Source: Streptomyces malaysiensis subsp. samsunensis
GTDB lineage: Bacteria; Actinomycetota; Actinomycetes; Streptomycetales; Streptomycetaceae
NCBI RefSeq assembly: GCF_024519315.1
Contig: NZ_JANIIC010000003.1
Span: 124,001-188,000, forward strand
DNA: 64,000 nt
Reading direction: 5' to 3'
The notes beneath the pieces were generated by a model. It saw only the letters and a program-made list of their open reading frames with translations. It did no database searches and was not told where the DNA came from. The position numbers were made by a program, and so were the translations under genes. Shown here piece by piece: positions 8,931-16,776 of this stretch. How positions within the stretch are numbered: the first letter of the stretch is position 1; every line of letters starts with the position of its first letter.

Positions 8931-8953
8931 GTAGGTTTGCGATGCATACCTAC
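8931..8953. promoter_or_regulatory. 23-bp palindrome, probable HxlR operator
   Basis: The half-sites read GTAGGTnTGC and GCAnACCTAC with a 3-nt centre. The element lies 18 bp upstream of the hydratase start and 55 bp upstream of the HxlR start, in the only non-coding DNA between them. Position and symmetry fit an operator through which the regulator represses both genes. Binding is inference. Confidence 0.65.
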
Positions 8954-9007
8954 CGTCGGCGACGCCACTGGGACCGTCAAGAACGCACTTTGGGAGAACC
9001 AAGGATC

Positions 9008-9400
9008 ATGAGGGATACCGACCCGCACGGCGTTGACGCGGGAACACGCATCGTTTTCCGGGCGGACTGCCCCAGCCGGCCGATCCTCGACCAGATAGCG
9101 GACAAGTGGTCGATGATGGTCATGGCGCTTCTGGAGCAGCCCATGCGGTTCAACGAGCTGAAGCGCCGCTTGGAAGGTGTGACGCAGCGCGTCCTCACTC
9201 AGACACTGCGCCGTCTTGAGCGGAACGGCATGATTCAGCGGAAAGTACTGCCGACTTCACCGGTCGGCGTCGAATACTCGCTCACGGCGCTGGGTGAGTC
9301 CCTGCGGGAGCCTTTCGGGCATCTTTACAGCTGGACTGTCGAGCACAGCGAGGAAATCCAGAACTGCCGGCGGGCGTACGACAGCAGGGCTGACGCATAG
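9008..9400 (+). CDS. HxlR-family transcriptional regulator
   Basis: Winged-helix regulator of 130 residues. It starts with the family-typical CPSRPILDQIADKWSMMV and continues with the recognition-helix region FNELKRRLEGVTQRVLTQTL. The wing follows, with the redox-family feature P-V-x-V-E-Y-S-L-T (PVGVEYSLT). One cysteine near the N-terminus is placed as in HxlR members that sense electrophiles or oxidants. The ATG at 9008 is preceded by AAGGATC. It is divergent from the enoyl-CoA hydratase gene and probably controls it through the palindrome at 8931-8953. Confidence 0.9.
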   Translation: MRDTDPHGVDAGTRIVFRADCPSRPILDQIADKWSMMVMALLEQPMRFNELKRRLEGVTQRVLTQTLRRLERNGMIQRKVLPTSPVGVEYSLTALGESLREPFGHLYSWTVEHSEEIQNCRRAYDSRADA

Positions 9401-9402
9401 CC

Positions 9403-9432
9403 GCACGGCGCCGCACGCGGTCGGCGCCGTGC
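9403..9432. terminator. Bidirectional hairpin between convergent genes
   Basis: GCACGGCGCC and GGCGCCGTGC form a perfect 10-bp stem around a 10-nt loop, 2 bp after the HxlR stop. The convergent SDR stop codon is at 9502. There is no U-tract, as is usual for streptomycete terminators. Confidence 0.7.
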
Positions 9433-9501
9433 ACCGAGCACCATGCACCGGCAGCCGGCACCCACTCCTCATCCGCCCGCCGGCACAGCTGAGTGGCGCG
9501 T

Positions 9502-10290
9502 TCAGATGGTCTTGACGGCCCCCGCATCGACGAACCAGTTCGCGCCGATCGCGCTCGGCATGGTCGGGGAGGCCAGCAGAAGCACCGCCCGGGCGATCTC
9601 GGCGGGGTCGATCAGGGTTTCGGTGAGCATCCCGTTCTGCTTCGGCAGGCTTGCCACCAGCATGTCGTGGTCGATACCCGCCCTGTCCGCCACTTGCGCG
9701 ATGTATCCGTCCGTACCCGTCACCAGGTTGGTGCGCGTGGCTGACGGCGACACCGCGTTGACGCGTACCCCGGAGGACGCCACGCGCTCGGCGAGCTGTC
9801 GGGTGAAGGCGTTGAGGGCCGCCTTGGCGGTGGTGTAGGGCAGCGGCTCCGCCCCCGGCCGGCGGGCGCTGTCGGAGCTGATGTTGACCACGGCGCCCCT
9901 GGCCTCGATGAGCGAGGGCAGGGCGGCGCGGATGGTCCATACCGCCGCGTCGAAGTTGAGCGCGAACCCGGCCGCCCAGACGTCGTCCCCGCCGTCGAGC
10001 GGATCGCCGAACGCCTCGTCCGGCACGACGCCGCCGCCGGCGTTGTTGACCAGGACATCGAGCCTGGGATGGGCGGCCAGGACGGCCTCGACCATGCGCT
10101 GCGGGCCGTCAGCCGTGGAGAGGTCGGCGGGAACGAAAGCGGCTCCGGTGGCCTCGAGCTCGGGCGTGATGCTTCGCGCCGTCGCGGTCACCGAGGCCCC
10201 TTCCTCCTGGAACGCCCGAACGATCGCAAGGCCGATGCCCCTGCTCGCCCCGGTGACCAGGACGCGCTTGCCCGCGAACTGAAGATCCAT
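9502..10290 (-). CDS. SDR-family oxidoreductase
   Basis: Classical short-chain dehydrogenase of 262 residues. The cofactor motif is VLVTGASRGIG, followed by LVNNAGGG, the catalytic Ser in VVNISSDS, and Tyr-x-x-x-Lys in YTTAKAAL. NAD(P)-dependent oxidation or reduction of a carbonyl/alcohol is expected; the substrate is unknown. The start at 10290 has GGAG 7-10 nt upstream. It is divergent from a TetR regulator starting at 10426, its probable repressor. Confidence 0.9.
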   Translation of the reverse strand: MDLQFAGKRVLVTGASRGIGLAIVRAFQEEGASVTATARSITPELEATGAAFVPADLSTADGPQRMVEAVLAAHPRLDVLVNNAGGGVVPDEAFGDPLDGGDDVWAAGFALNFDAAVWTIRAALPSLIEARGAVVNISSDSARRPGAEPLPYTTAKAALNAFTRQLAERVASSGVRVNAVSPSATRTNLVTGTDGYIAQVADRAGIDHDMLVASLPKQNGMLTETLIDPAEIARAVLLLASPTMPSAIGANWFVDAGAVKTI

Positions 10291-10425
10291 GACGTGCTCC
10301 TGTGCGAGAAGACTCAAGCGCCATAACTGAAACACCACTGCCTCATTTCGTCAATAACTGCGCCATCGATGTCTCGTTTACCGTCGCCGAGGGTAGGGTG
10401 ACACTCCGACGAAGGAGGAGGTTGC

Positions 10426-11034
10426 ATGGGCGGGAACACCCCTTCCCGGCGGATACGCGCGGACGCCGAACGCAGCACGGCCCGCATCCTGGAAGCAGCC
10501 GAGACCGTGCTCGCCGAGGACGCCAACGCGTCCCTGGAGCGGATCGCGGACGCCGCCGGGCTCGCCCGCGCCACCGTCCACCGACGGTTCGCTTCCCGCA
10601 CCGCGCTGCTGGACGCGCTGGCCGAGCAGCTCAGCCGGCGCTACCTGCTCGGTCTGGCAGAAGCACGGGTGGAGACCGCGCCGCCCCTTATCGCGCTGCA
10701 CCGACTCACGGAGATCGTTTTCGACCTCAAGCTCAGCCACCGCTTCGCCGTCCAGCTCAGCGCGGCCATCACGCCGGCCGTTCTCGACGGCCTCGACCTG
10801 CTCTTCGCCCGCCTGCGCGACACAGGAGCGATCACCGCGGTGGACCCCGCTTGGTGTCGCCGGGTCTATCTGGCCCTTCTCCACGAGGTCCATGACCTGC
10901 CCGCGGACTCCACGACCCTGGCCTCCTCGGCCACCGGAGACGAGACCGAGGCGAAGGTCGATCTGCTCGTCCGAACCGCGCTCGGCGCGCTGGGCGGCAG
11001 CCACGACGCGACGACAGCCCTCTCACTCACATGA
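10426..11034 (+). CDS. TetR-family transcriptional regulator
   Basis: Regulator of 202 residues with an N-terminal TetR DNA-binding domain (ARILEAAETVLAED, then LERIADAAGLARATVHRRF). The recognition-helix end TVHRRFASRTALLDAL is clear. The C-terminal ~140 residues are the variable ligand-binding helices. A strong AAGGAGGAGG precedes the ATG. It is divergent from the SDR gene at 9502-10290, which is the likely target. I did not find a convincing palindrome in the 135-bp gap. Confidence 0.88.
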   Translation: MGGNTPSRRIRADAERSTARILEAAETVLAEDANASLERIADAAGLARATVHRRFASRTALLDALAEQLSRRYLLGLAEARVETAPPLIALHRLTEIVFDLKLSHRFAVQLSAAITPAVLDGLDLLFARLRDTGAITAVDPAWCRRVYLALLHEVHDLPADSTTLASSATGDETEAKVDLLVRTALGALGGSHDATTALSLT

Positions 11035-11136
11035 GATCGGGGTCCCGCCATCGCCGCGGCGACGGGCCTCGAGGGGCATCGGCTCGGGCAGCCAGTCGTC
11101 CGTGGTCGGTTCAGCGCCGGTGGCCGAGCCGGAGCC

Positions 11137-11871
11137 TCAGCTGTTGGCCAGGGTGCGGTCCAGGAGGGGAAGCAGGCGGTCCCAGTGGCGCTTCAGCCCG
11201 GAGGCGCTGAAAGCGTCGGTGTCGGACATGGTGAAGCCGTGGCTGGTGCCGGGGTAGATCTCGGAGGTGTGGTCGACACCCGCGGCATCCAGGGCCCGGT
11301 TGAGCTCGCCGAGGGCTTCGGGTGTCATGTCGCTTTCGGCGTGGCCGAGGTGGACCTGGGCGGTGAGCTTGGCGAGAAGGTCGGGCCTGTCGGTGTCCAC
11401 GGGGGCGTGGAATCCGGCGACGGCGGCCACCTGGCCGGGGTGGGCCGCGGCGGTGCGCATCGCCAGAAGGCCACCTATGCAGTAACCGGTCACCGCGACC
11501 GGGCCGGCGGCGACCTCGGGCTGGGTGGTGAGGAACCGGAGGTAGGCATCGGCGTCGCTCAGGACACGTTCCGCGGTGTGCGCCTCGATCAAGGGCATCA
11601 ACTGGGCCATGACCTGGGGCCGGGTCTCTGCTCCGATGTGCTCGGGAAGTTCGATCACCGGTGCCGGGCCGTGCCGGTAGAAGACGTTGGGGACGAGCAC
11701 GTAGTAGCCGTGCCCGGCCAGTTCGTGGGCCATCTCCCGCAGCACGGGCCGGATGCCGAAGCCGTCCGCGTACATGAGCACCCCTGGGTGCCGCTCGCCG
11801 TGGTCGGGGAGGGCAGCGAATGCGTCGGCCTGACCGTCCGCGGTGGGAATCCGAAGCGTCTTGGTGGGCAT
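11137..11871 (-). CDS. Dienelactone hydrolase family protein
   Basis: Alpha/beta hydrolase of 244 residues with a cysteine nucleophile in GYCIGGLLAM, the DLH hallmark, and a catalytic His in GTSHGFTM. The Asp is expected in the segment around HAESDMTPEAL. Members open lactones or cleave activated esters in aromatic degradation, but many actinobacterial paralogues have unknown substrates. The start at 11871 has AGGAGG 5-10 nt upstream. It stands alone, convergent with the TetR gene, with an inverted repeat just upstream. Confidence 0.88.
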   Translation of the reverse strand: MPTKTLRIPTADGQADAFAALPDHGERHPGVLMYADGFGIRPVLREMAHELAGHGYYVLVPNVFYRHGPAPVIELPEHIGAETRPQVMAQLMPLIEAHTAERVLSDADAYLRFLTTQPEVAAGPVAVTGYCIGGLLAMRTAAAHPGQVAAVAGFHAPVDTDRPDLLAKLTAQVHLGHAESDMTPEALGELNRALDAAGVDHTSEIYPGTSHGFTMSDTDAFSASGLKRHWDRLLPLLDRTLANS

Positions 11872-11887
11872 GAATCCTCCTGTCGTG

Positions 11888-11913
11888 GTTGATCTGTCGA
11901 ACCTGTGATCAAC
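11888..11913. repeat. Inverted repeat upstream of dienelactone hydrolase gene
   Basis: GTTGATC and GATCAAC are perfect arms separated by 12 nt, 17 bp upstream of the hydrolase start. The position suits an operator, but no local regulator is obviously paired with it. Confidence 0.4.
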
Positions 11914-12004
11914 GCGACGGAGGCGGAGCCCGCGCGGCAGCGCCAGGCCCTCGATCGAACAGCGGGCCCGCATCGGCCCGTTCGGCGCTCAGAAGAGCAC
12001 CGGG

Positions 12005-12157
12005 TCACCAATCCGTGTGTGGCGCGAGGCCGTCCCGGTATTCATCGCCGCGCAGCGTAGCCCACCGGACCAGGCCGACGCCAGCACGCGAGTCCACCGT
12101 GCGGTTCGCGAGGATGATCTCGGCCAACGCCTCGGGCCCTGAACCCGGTCGACGCAC
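12005..12157 (-). pseudogene. Possible 50-codon C-terminal gene remnant
   Basis: Within the otherwise empty 446-bp gap between the hydrolase (11871) and the MarR gene (12318), one minus-strand frame reads PEALAEIILANRTVDSR and later VGLVRWATLRGDEY before a TGA. It has strongly GC-biased third positions, as in real local genes. There is no good start or ribosome binding site (only GTG at 12157), so it is best explained as the tail of a lost gene. I do not recognise the family. The rest of the gap shows only the repeat at 11888-11913. Confidence 0.3.
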
Positions 12158-12317
12158 TGCCCGTCAATCGAGAACGGGCGTCGAGACGCTGTGTCGGTCT
12201 CCAGCGCAGCGGCGTCGCAGTTGCGCCCCAGCCCCCTCGAAGCCGCTGTCCTGACCTCGGGCCGTTCAGGCGTGTTCGACGCCCACGACCGGGCGGCGAA
12301 CACGCCGAGGTGACGGT

Positions 12318-12770
12318 TCAGCGCTCAAGTGCCGCATCGAGGTGGGCAAGCAGTGCCCTCAGGCTTGTCAGCTGCTGCGAGTCGAGTGAGCCGAAGAGCC
12401 GGCGCAGGGTGTGTGTTCCTGCCTGTTCCGCGGCCGCCAGCGTTGTGCGGCCTTGGTCCGTCAGGGACACGGTTTTGCGGCGGCGGTCGTCGGCGTCCTC
12501 GGCGCGGGCAACCAGGCCGATGCGTTCGAGGCCCGCCACCATCTGTGTGACGGAACGCGGTGCCTGACCGAGGGCATCGGCGAGCTGGGCCTGGTGCAGT
12601 GCGCCGCGTGCGGCCAGCACCTGGAGGACTTTGGTACGGGACAGGGACAGTCCCGCGGCCGACAGCATGGATCTGTCCACTTCTTCCCGTACGCCGTAGG
12701 CCGCGGTGAGAAAGGACAGTCCTACCTGTTCAGGGCCACCGCCGACGGTGATCGCTTCATGCTCGCTCAT
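12318..12770 (-). CDS. MarR-family transcriptional regulator
   Basis: Winged-helix dimeric regulator of 150 residues. The DNA-binding core runs from LSRTKVLQVLAARG through LADALGQAPRSVTQMVAGLERIG, and the wing has EDADDRRRKTVSLTDQG, the conserved D-x-R-R-x motif. The flanking helices for dimerisation are present. It is divergent from an SDR gene 57 bp away, and a perfect palindrome lies in that gap, so it most likely represses the SDR and itself. Confidence 0.9.
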   Translation of the reverse strand: MSEHEAITVGGGPEQVGLSFLTAAYGVREEVDRSMLSAAGLSLSRTKVLQVLAARGALHQAQLADALGQAPRSVTQMVAGLERIGLVARAEDADDRRRKTVSLTDQGRTTLAAAEQAGTHTLRRLFGSLDSQQLTSLRALLAHLDAALER

Positions 12771-12800
12771 GGTGTCAGGTAGCCTCCCACAAAGAAGTAG

Positions 12801-12812
12801 TGAGGTACCTCA
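12801..12812. promoter_or_regulatory. Perfect 12-bp palindrome, probable MarR operator
   Basis: TGAGGTACCTCA lies 15 bp upstream of the SDR start codon, in the 57-bp gap shared with the divergent MarR gene. A weaker copy of the same half-site (CAGGTAGCCTC) lies at about 12776-12786, next to the MarR start. Confidence 0.55.
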
Positions 12813-12827
12813 TGAATGGAGCGTGTC

Positions 12828-13697
12828 ATGAACCGTCCCGTCGCCCTGATCACCGGAGCCACCTCCGGCCTGGGCCGTATCGCCGCTCTGGACCTGGCCG
12901 GCCGCGGCTACCGCATCGGCGTGGTGGCCCGCTCCCGCGTCAGGGCCGACGCGCTCGTGAGCGAACTCGAGGCGGCGCTCGGTGACGCTCCGGTCGACGT
13001 CTTCCACGCGGACCTGAGCCTCATCTCGCACGCCCATCGGGTCGGCGAAGAGATCGCCGCGCACTATCCGCGGGTGGACGTGCTGATCAACAACGCCGGG
13101 CTGCACGCCTTCTCCCAGCGCACCACCGCCGAAGGCTTCGCGGAGATGACCGCGGTCAACTACCTTGGCCCGTTCGCACTGACCCACGCACTGACCGGCA
13201 GGCTTCTCGCGTCGGCGCCGGCGCGGATCGTCAACGTCGCCTCCGAGGCGTCCCGGCAGGCCAAGACGATCACGCCGACCGAGGACCTGCGCCGCGTCGA
13301 CCCCTACACCCGACGGGAGTCGATGGCCCTGTACGGACGGACCAAGCTGATGACCATCATGTGGACGCAGGAACTGGCGCGGCACCTGGATCCCGCGAAG
13401 GTCACCGTCAACTGCTGTGATCCCGGCTTCAACGCCACCGGTCTGGGGCGTGACCTGCCCGGCTCCGGGATCCTGCAACGCGCTTTGAACACTCTGCGCA
13501 TCGGTGACCCGCGCAAGGGGGCCGGCATCATCGTTCGGCTGGCCACCGACCCCGCGTTCGCACACACCAGTGGCGGCTACTTCTCCGTACGCGATGCCCG
13601 GCCGCTGGAGTGCCCCGAGCCCGGCCGGGATCCTCGCGCGCAGAAGCGACTGCGGGACGAGACCGCGACGCTGCTGTCCGCCCGCACGGCTGACTGA
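12828..13697 (+). CDS. SDR-family oxidoreductase (retinol dehydrogenase-like)
   Basis: Short-chain dehydrogenase of 289 residues. Motifs are ALITGATSGLG, LINNAG, IVNVASEA and a catalytic YGRTK (Tyr and Lys). The C-terminus is longer than in classical SDRs, as in the retinol dehydrogenase/protochlorophyllide-reductase-like group. An ATG at 12816 is in frame, but the ATG at 12828 has GGAG 8 nt upstream (inside the first codons of the longer reading), so the shorter start is preferred. It is controlled in all likelihood by the divergent MarR gene. Confidence 0.88.
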   Translation: MNRPVALITGATSGLGRIAALDLAGRGYRIGVVARSRVRADALVSELEAALGDAPVDVFHADLSLISHAHRVGEEIAAHYPRVDVLINNAGLHAFSQRTTAEGFAEMTAVNYLGPFALTHALTGRLLASAPARIVNVASEASRQAKTITPTEDLRRVDPYTRRESMALYGRTKLMTIMWTQELARHLDPAKVTVNCCDPGFNATGLGRDLPGSGILQRALNTLRIGDPRKGAGIIVRLATDPAFAHTSGGYFSVRDARPLECPEPGRDPRAQKRLRDETATLLSARTAD

Positions 13698-13750
13698 GAC
13701 CGGCGGATCGTCTCTTCACCGGGCATCCCGGCCGCCCGCGCCCACAGCAG

Positions 13751-13954
13751 TCAGGCGGGCTGATCCGGCGAGCGGAGCACGCCACGCTCGCGCAGTTGGG
13801 CGAGGTGTTCCAACCCACCGGGCCGGTACAGCGGCGCCGCCTCGATGCCGGCCTCAGCAGCGCTCACCCGGTGGACGCTGTCCGTCTCAAGCTGGGCAGC
13901 GTCAGAGGGCTGAGGCTGCGGACCGTGACCGAGCGGCCTACGCGTGATGCTCAT
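13751..13954 (-). CDS. Small ORF with SHOCT-like C-terminus, possibly a remnant
   Basis: A 67-codon minus-strand frame lies in the 452-bp gap between the SDR and the next MarR gene. Its end, GGLEHLAQLRERGVL, resembles the short helical SHOCT motif found at the C-termini of actinobacterial membrane and hypothetical proteins, but the usual continuation (x-E-E-F-x-x-x-K) is absent. No ribosome binding site precedes the ATG. It may be a decayed gene or spurious. Nothing else is recognisable in this gap. Confidence 0.3.
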   Translation of the reverse strand: MSITRRPLGHGPQPQPSDAAQLETDSVHRVSAAEAGIEAAPLYRPGGLEHLAQLRERGVLRSPDQPA

Positions 13955-14130
13955 AGCAGCTGATCGTATGTCCCCACCCAGGCCGACCGCGCCATCTCAT
14001 ACGGATCCGCTCGATGTGAGCCGACCAGTCCGACGCGGCGTCACGCTGCGGCGGACGCCCGGGGGGGGACGATTCCTCGGTCTTGCCCAGGACGGAGGAG
14101 ACCCGGTTAGGGAGTTCACCATTAAGGCGT

Positions 14131-14139
14131 TAACTGTTA
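14131..14139. promoter_or_regulatory. Short palindrome at MarR promoter
   Basis: TAACTGTTA ends 10 bp before the MarR start codon and overlaps the hexamer GTTAAC. The surrounding DNA is unusually AT-rich for the window. It is a possible autoregulatory operator overlapping the promoter. Confidence 0.35.
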
Positions 14140-14149
14140 CTGTCGAGGC

Positions 14150-14596
14150 ATGGACCAGCCGGAACACGCTCCTACCCGTCCGCTTGAACAGCTCAAGATC
14201 ATCAACTGGGCTCAGGTGCGGGCCGGACAGGATTGGATTCGCTCCCGAGGACTCACCATGCAGCAAGCATTTGTGCTCAGCTACCTCGCCGATAGCCCCG
14301 GGGCCATCCAGCGCGACATCGCGCAGGCGACACGTACGACCGCGGCGAATGTCTCCGGCGTCCTGCGTGGGCTCGAAGCGCGGGATCTCGTTGAACGCCG
14401 CTTCGAAGACGGCGATGAACGCAGCAAACGCGTCTTCGCCACCGACGCCGGCATTGAGCTCGTGGCTGGACGTGAGGAGGCGATGATCGCTGTGGACGAG
14501 TCGATCCTCGCGCCGCTCACCAGGTCGGAGCGCGCCGCCCTCCAGACACTGCTCGACAAGATCACCGCTGATCTGCCGATCCTGGGCGACTCGTGA
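14150..14596 (+). CDS. MarR-family transcriptional regulator
   Basis: Regulator of 148 residues with a MarR core: MQQAFVLSYLADSPGAIQ, IAQATRTTAANVSGVLRGL, and a wing with FEDGDERSKRVFATDAG. The start ATG lies 10 bp after a small palindrome, and no clear ribosome binding site is visible. The methyltransferase gene follows on the same strand after 42 bp, so the two may be co-transcribed and the enzyme may be the regulated partner. Confidence 0.87.
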   Translation: MDQPEHAPTRPLEQLKIINWAQVRAGQDWIRSRGLTMQQAFVLSYLADSPGAIQRDIAQATRTTAANVSGVLRGLEARDLVERRFEDGDERSKRVFATDAGIELVAGREEAMIAVDESILAPLTRSERAALQTLLDKITADLPILGDS

Positions 14597-14638
14597 CGCG
14601 CCCGGCCGAGACGCCAAAACCACATCCCGTTCCCCACC

Positions 14639-15532
14639 GTGTCGGCATCGGCCGACGCGCGCTCGAACCCGCCCGGACAAGCGCGTCCAGCAAGTAAAGG
14701 TGCCCTCATCAAGACGCAAGCAGACAGGACACTGACCATGATCCGCGTGGTGTGCGCCCTCGGGCGCGTCGAGTTCGAACGACCGCACACCGCCGAGGGC
14801 GACCCCGACGCCGGGCGTACGCTCGTACAGGGGCTGCAAGCGATCGGGCCGGGCGGCGAGCCCAGTGACATCTCCCTGTCACTGGGACTGTTGGCGCCCC
14901 GCGCCCCGTACTTCGACCAGCTGGTGCTGGACGCTGTCGAGGCGGGGATCCTCCAGGTCGTAAACCTCGGTGCCGGCTACGATGACCGCGCTCTGCGGTT
15001 CCGGCATTCCGGTGTGCGGTTCTTCGACCTCGATCTGCCTGACGTCGTTGCCGACAAGGCTCGTCGGCTCGAAGTGATGGACACCGACACCACGCACATC
15101 ACCCTGGCCGCAGTGGACTTCGGAACCGCCGATGTCGCCGAGGTCTTGGCTCACGCGGGGCACGACGCCCAGCAGCCGACCCTCTTCATCGCCGAACATC
15201 TTGTTCTGTTCCTCGAACCGGGCGGCGTCGAGCGCCTCCTCGCCGGGGTTTCCAGCCGCGCCGCGAGTGGGAGCGCCCTGGCCATCACCGCCGAAGTGCA
15301 TCCTGCCGGACTCGAGTCCGGCCTCGTCGTCTCGACCGTGGACGATGTGATGTTCAGCGGTGCCGGTCCCCTGCACACGATCCGATCCCGCGACGCCTGG
15401 TCGGCACTCTTCCAGCAGAACGGATGGCAGATCGAGGACGCCGACGAGGTGACGGCAGTCAATCACTTCGAGCTTCCAGTAGCCGGCCAGTCCGTCCAGA
15501 TCCAGACGCAATTCGTCACCGCGACAGTGTGA
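14639..15532 (+). CDS. Class I SAM-dependent methyltransferase (LCM/PPM-like)
   Basis: Methyltransferase of up to 297 residues, related to the leucine carboxyl methyltransferase-like group common in actinobacteria. The SAM-binding motif I is VVNLGAGYDDRAL, the acidic loop is FFDLDLPDVV, and IAEHLVLFLEPGG follows as motif post-II. The N-terminal segment TLTMIRVVCALGRVEF corresponds to the helix before motif I in relatives, so the start must be at or near the GTG at 14639, although no ribosome binding site precedes it. The substrate is unknown. Confidence 0.75.
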   Translation: MSASADARSNPPGQARPASKGALIKTQADRTLTMIRVVCALGRVEFERPHTAEGDPDAGRTLVQGLQAIGPGGEPSDISLSLGLLAPRAPYFDQLVLDAVEAGILQVVNLGAGYDDRALRFRHSGVRFFDLDLPDVVADKARRLEVMDTDTTHITLAAVDFGTADVAEVLAHAGHDAQQPTLFIAEHLVLFLEPGGVERLLAGVSSRAASGSALAITAEVHPAGLESGLVVSTVDDVMFSGAGPLHTIRSRDAWSALFQQNGWQIEDADEVTAVNHFELPVAGQSVQIQTQFVTATV

Positions 15533-15698
15533 CGCGTACGCGGTCCATGCGGAACGAGTTGCGGTGAGCGGAACCCCACCGCAACTGATCCGCCCACCGT
15601 AGGCAGCCGCCCGCCGAAGCCGCCGTCGTCGAGGACATCCGCGCTCTCATCGGCGTCTGCCCAGGCCACGGCTATGCGCCGAGCCGGATTCCGCGACC

Positions 15699-16703
15699 TC
15701 AGGCGAGTGGGGCCCGTACCTTGATCAGTTCCTCGCTCACCTCCCAGAGACGCTGGGCGGACCGGGGGTCGATGGCGTGCGGTACGACGTCGGACGGAGG
15801 GTCCTGCTCGGTGCCGAAGGTCAGGGGGGCCGGGTCTTCGTCCAGTGGTGAGATGTCGTTGTCCTTGAGGTAGACACCGCCGATCTCGGCGAGCAGTGGG
15901 CTTGCCGCCGCGAACACGATGGTGGCGGCCCCCTGCTGCGGGCTCTTGAGCCCGCGGTCCGGGTCGACGATGGGCCGACCGGACTCGTCGAGCAGTCCCA
16001 TGGCCCGCTGCTGCTCCTCGCCGACCGAGCTGTTCAGTTTCGTGCCGACGACGACGCCCGGGTGCACGGCGTAGCCGCGGACACCGTCCTGGGCCCAGCG
16101 GCGGTCGAGTTCGACGGCGAACAGCACATTGGCCGTCTTGGACTGGCCGTAGGCGAGGTAGTGGTCGTAGCCGGTGGTGAAGTGCGGATCGTCCCAGCGG
16201 ATGTCGGAGAGTCGGTGGCCACCGGATGACACGTTGACGACGCGGGCGCCGTGGGCGGCGCGCAGCGCGGGCAGCAGGCCCAGGGTCAGCTGGAAGTGGC
16301 CCAGGTGGTTGGTGGCGAACTGCGACTCGTAGCCGCGTGCGTCTCGCACCGGGCCGTCACCGAGCGGCAGACCGGCGTTGTTGACCAGGATGTGGAGCGG
16401 GCGGCCGGAGTCGAGGTACCGGGCCACGAAGGCGTCGATCGACGTCGGGTCGAGCAGGTCCAGCCGGCTGACCTCGGCACCCTCGATCCCGGCCAGCGCG
16501 GCAGCGGCGCCATCCGGGTCGCGCGAGCCGACGGTGACGGACGCACCGGCCTCGCCGAGTGCCCGGGTGGTCTCCAGGCCGAGTCCGCTGTGGCCGCCGG
16601 TGACGACGGCGTGGGCACCGGACAGATCGATGCCCGCGAGGACCTCACGGGCCGTCGAGGCCGCGGTGAAGCCGGATCCGAGGGGGTGTTGTTTGTGATC
16701 CAT
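15699..16703 (-). CDS. SDR-family oxidoreductase (retinol dehydrogenase-like)
   Basis: Short-chain dehydrogenase of 334 residues. It has HAVVTGGHSGLGLE, LVNNAGLPLG, the catalytic Ser in VVNVSSGGH, and YGQSKTANVLF with catalytic Tyr and Lys. The extended C-terminal region (GVYLKDNDISPL onward) is typical of the WW-oxidoreductase/retinol dehydrogenase-like subgroup. The start at 16703 has a weak GAGAGTGG upstream. It is divergent from the AraC gene across 73 bp that contain overlapping inverted repeats, so AraC control is likely. Confidence 0.9.
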   Translation of the reverse strand: MDHKQHPLGSGFTAASTAREVLAGIDLSGAHAVVTGGHSGLGLETTRALGEAGASVTVGSRDPDGAAAALAGIEGAEVSRLDLLDPTSIDAFVARYLDSGRPLHILVNNAGLPLGDGPVRDARGYESQFATNHLGHFQLTLGLLPALRAAHGARVVNVSSGGHRLSDIRWDDPHFTTGYDHYLAYGQSKTANVLFAVELDRRWAQDGVRGYAVHPGVVVGTKLNSSVGEEQQRAMGLLDESGRPIVDPDRGLKSPQQGAATIVFAAASPLLAEIGGVYLKDNDISPLDEDPAPLTFGTEQDPPSDVVPHAIDPRSAQRLWEVSEELIKVRAPLA

Positions 16704-16760
16704 GTGGCCACTCTCGCGGGTACCCCTCGTACTCTGAATACTTGCGCGTTCGAGTTTTTT

Positions 16761-16776
16761 GCTCGATCGTACGAGC
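16761..16776. promoter_or_regulatory. Palindrome abutting the AraC start codon
   Basis: GCTCG and CGAGC flank ATCGTA and end on the base before the ATG at 16777. A second arm pair (TCGAG at 16750-16754 with CTCGA at 16762-16766) overlaps it across a T-run. The repeats occupy the space where a ribosome binding site would be, so the AraC mRNA may be leaderless and this may be an operator. Confidence 0.45.
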
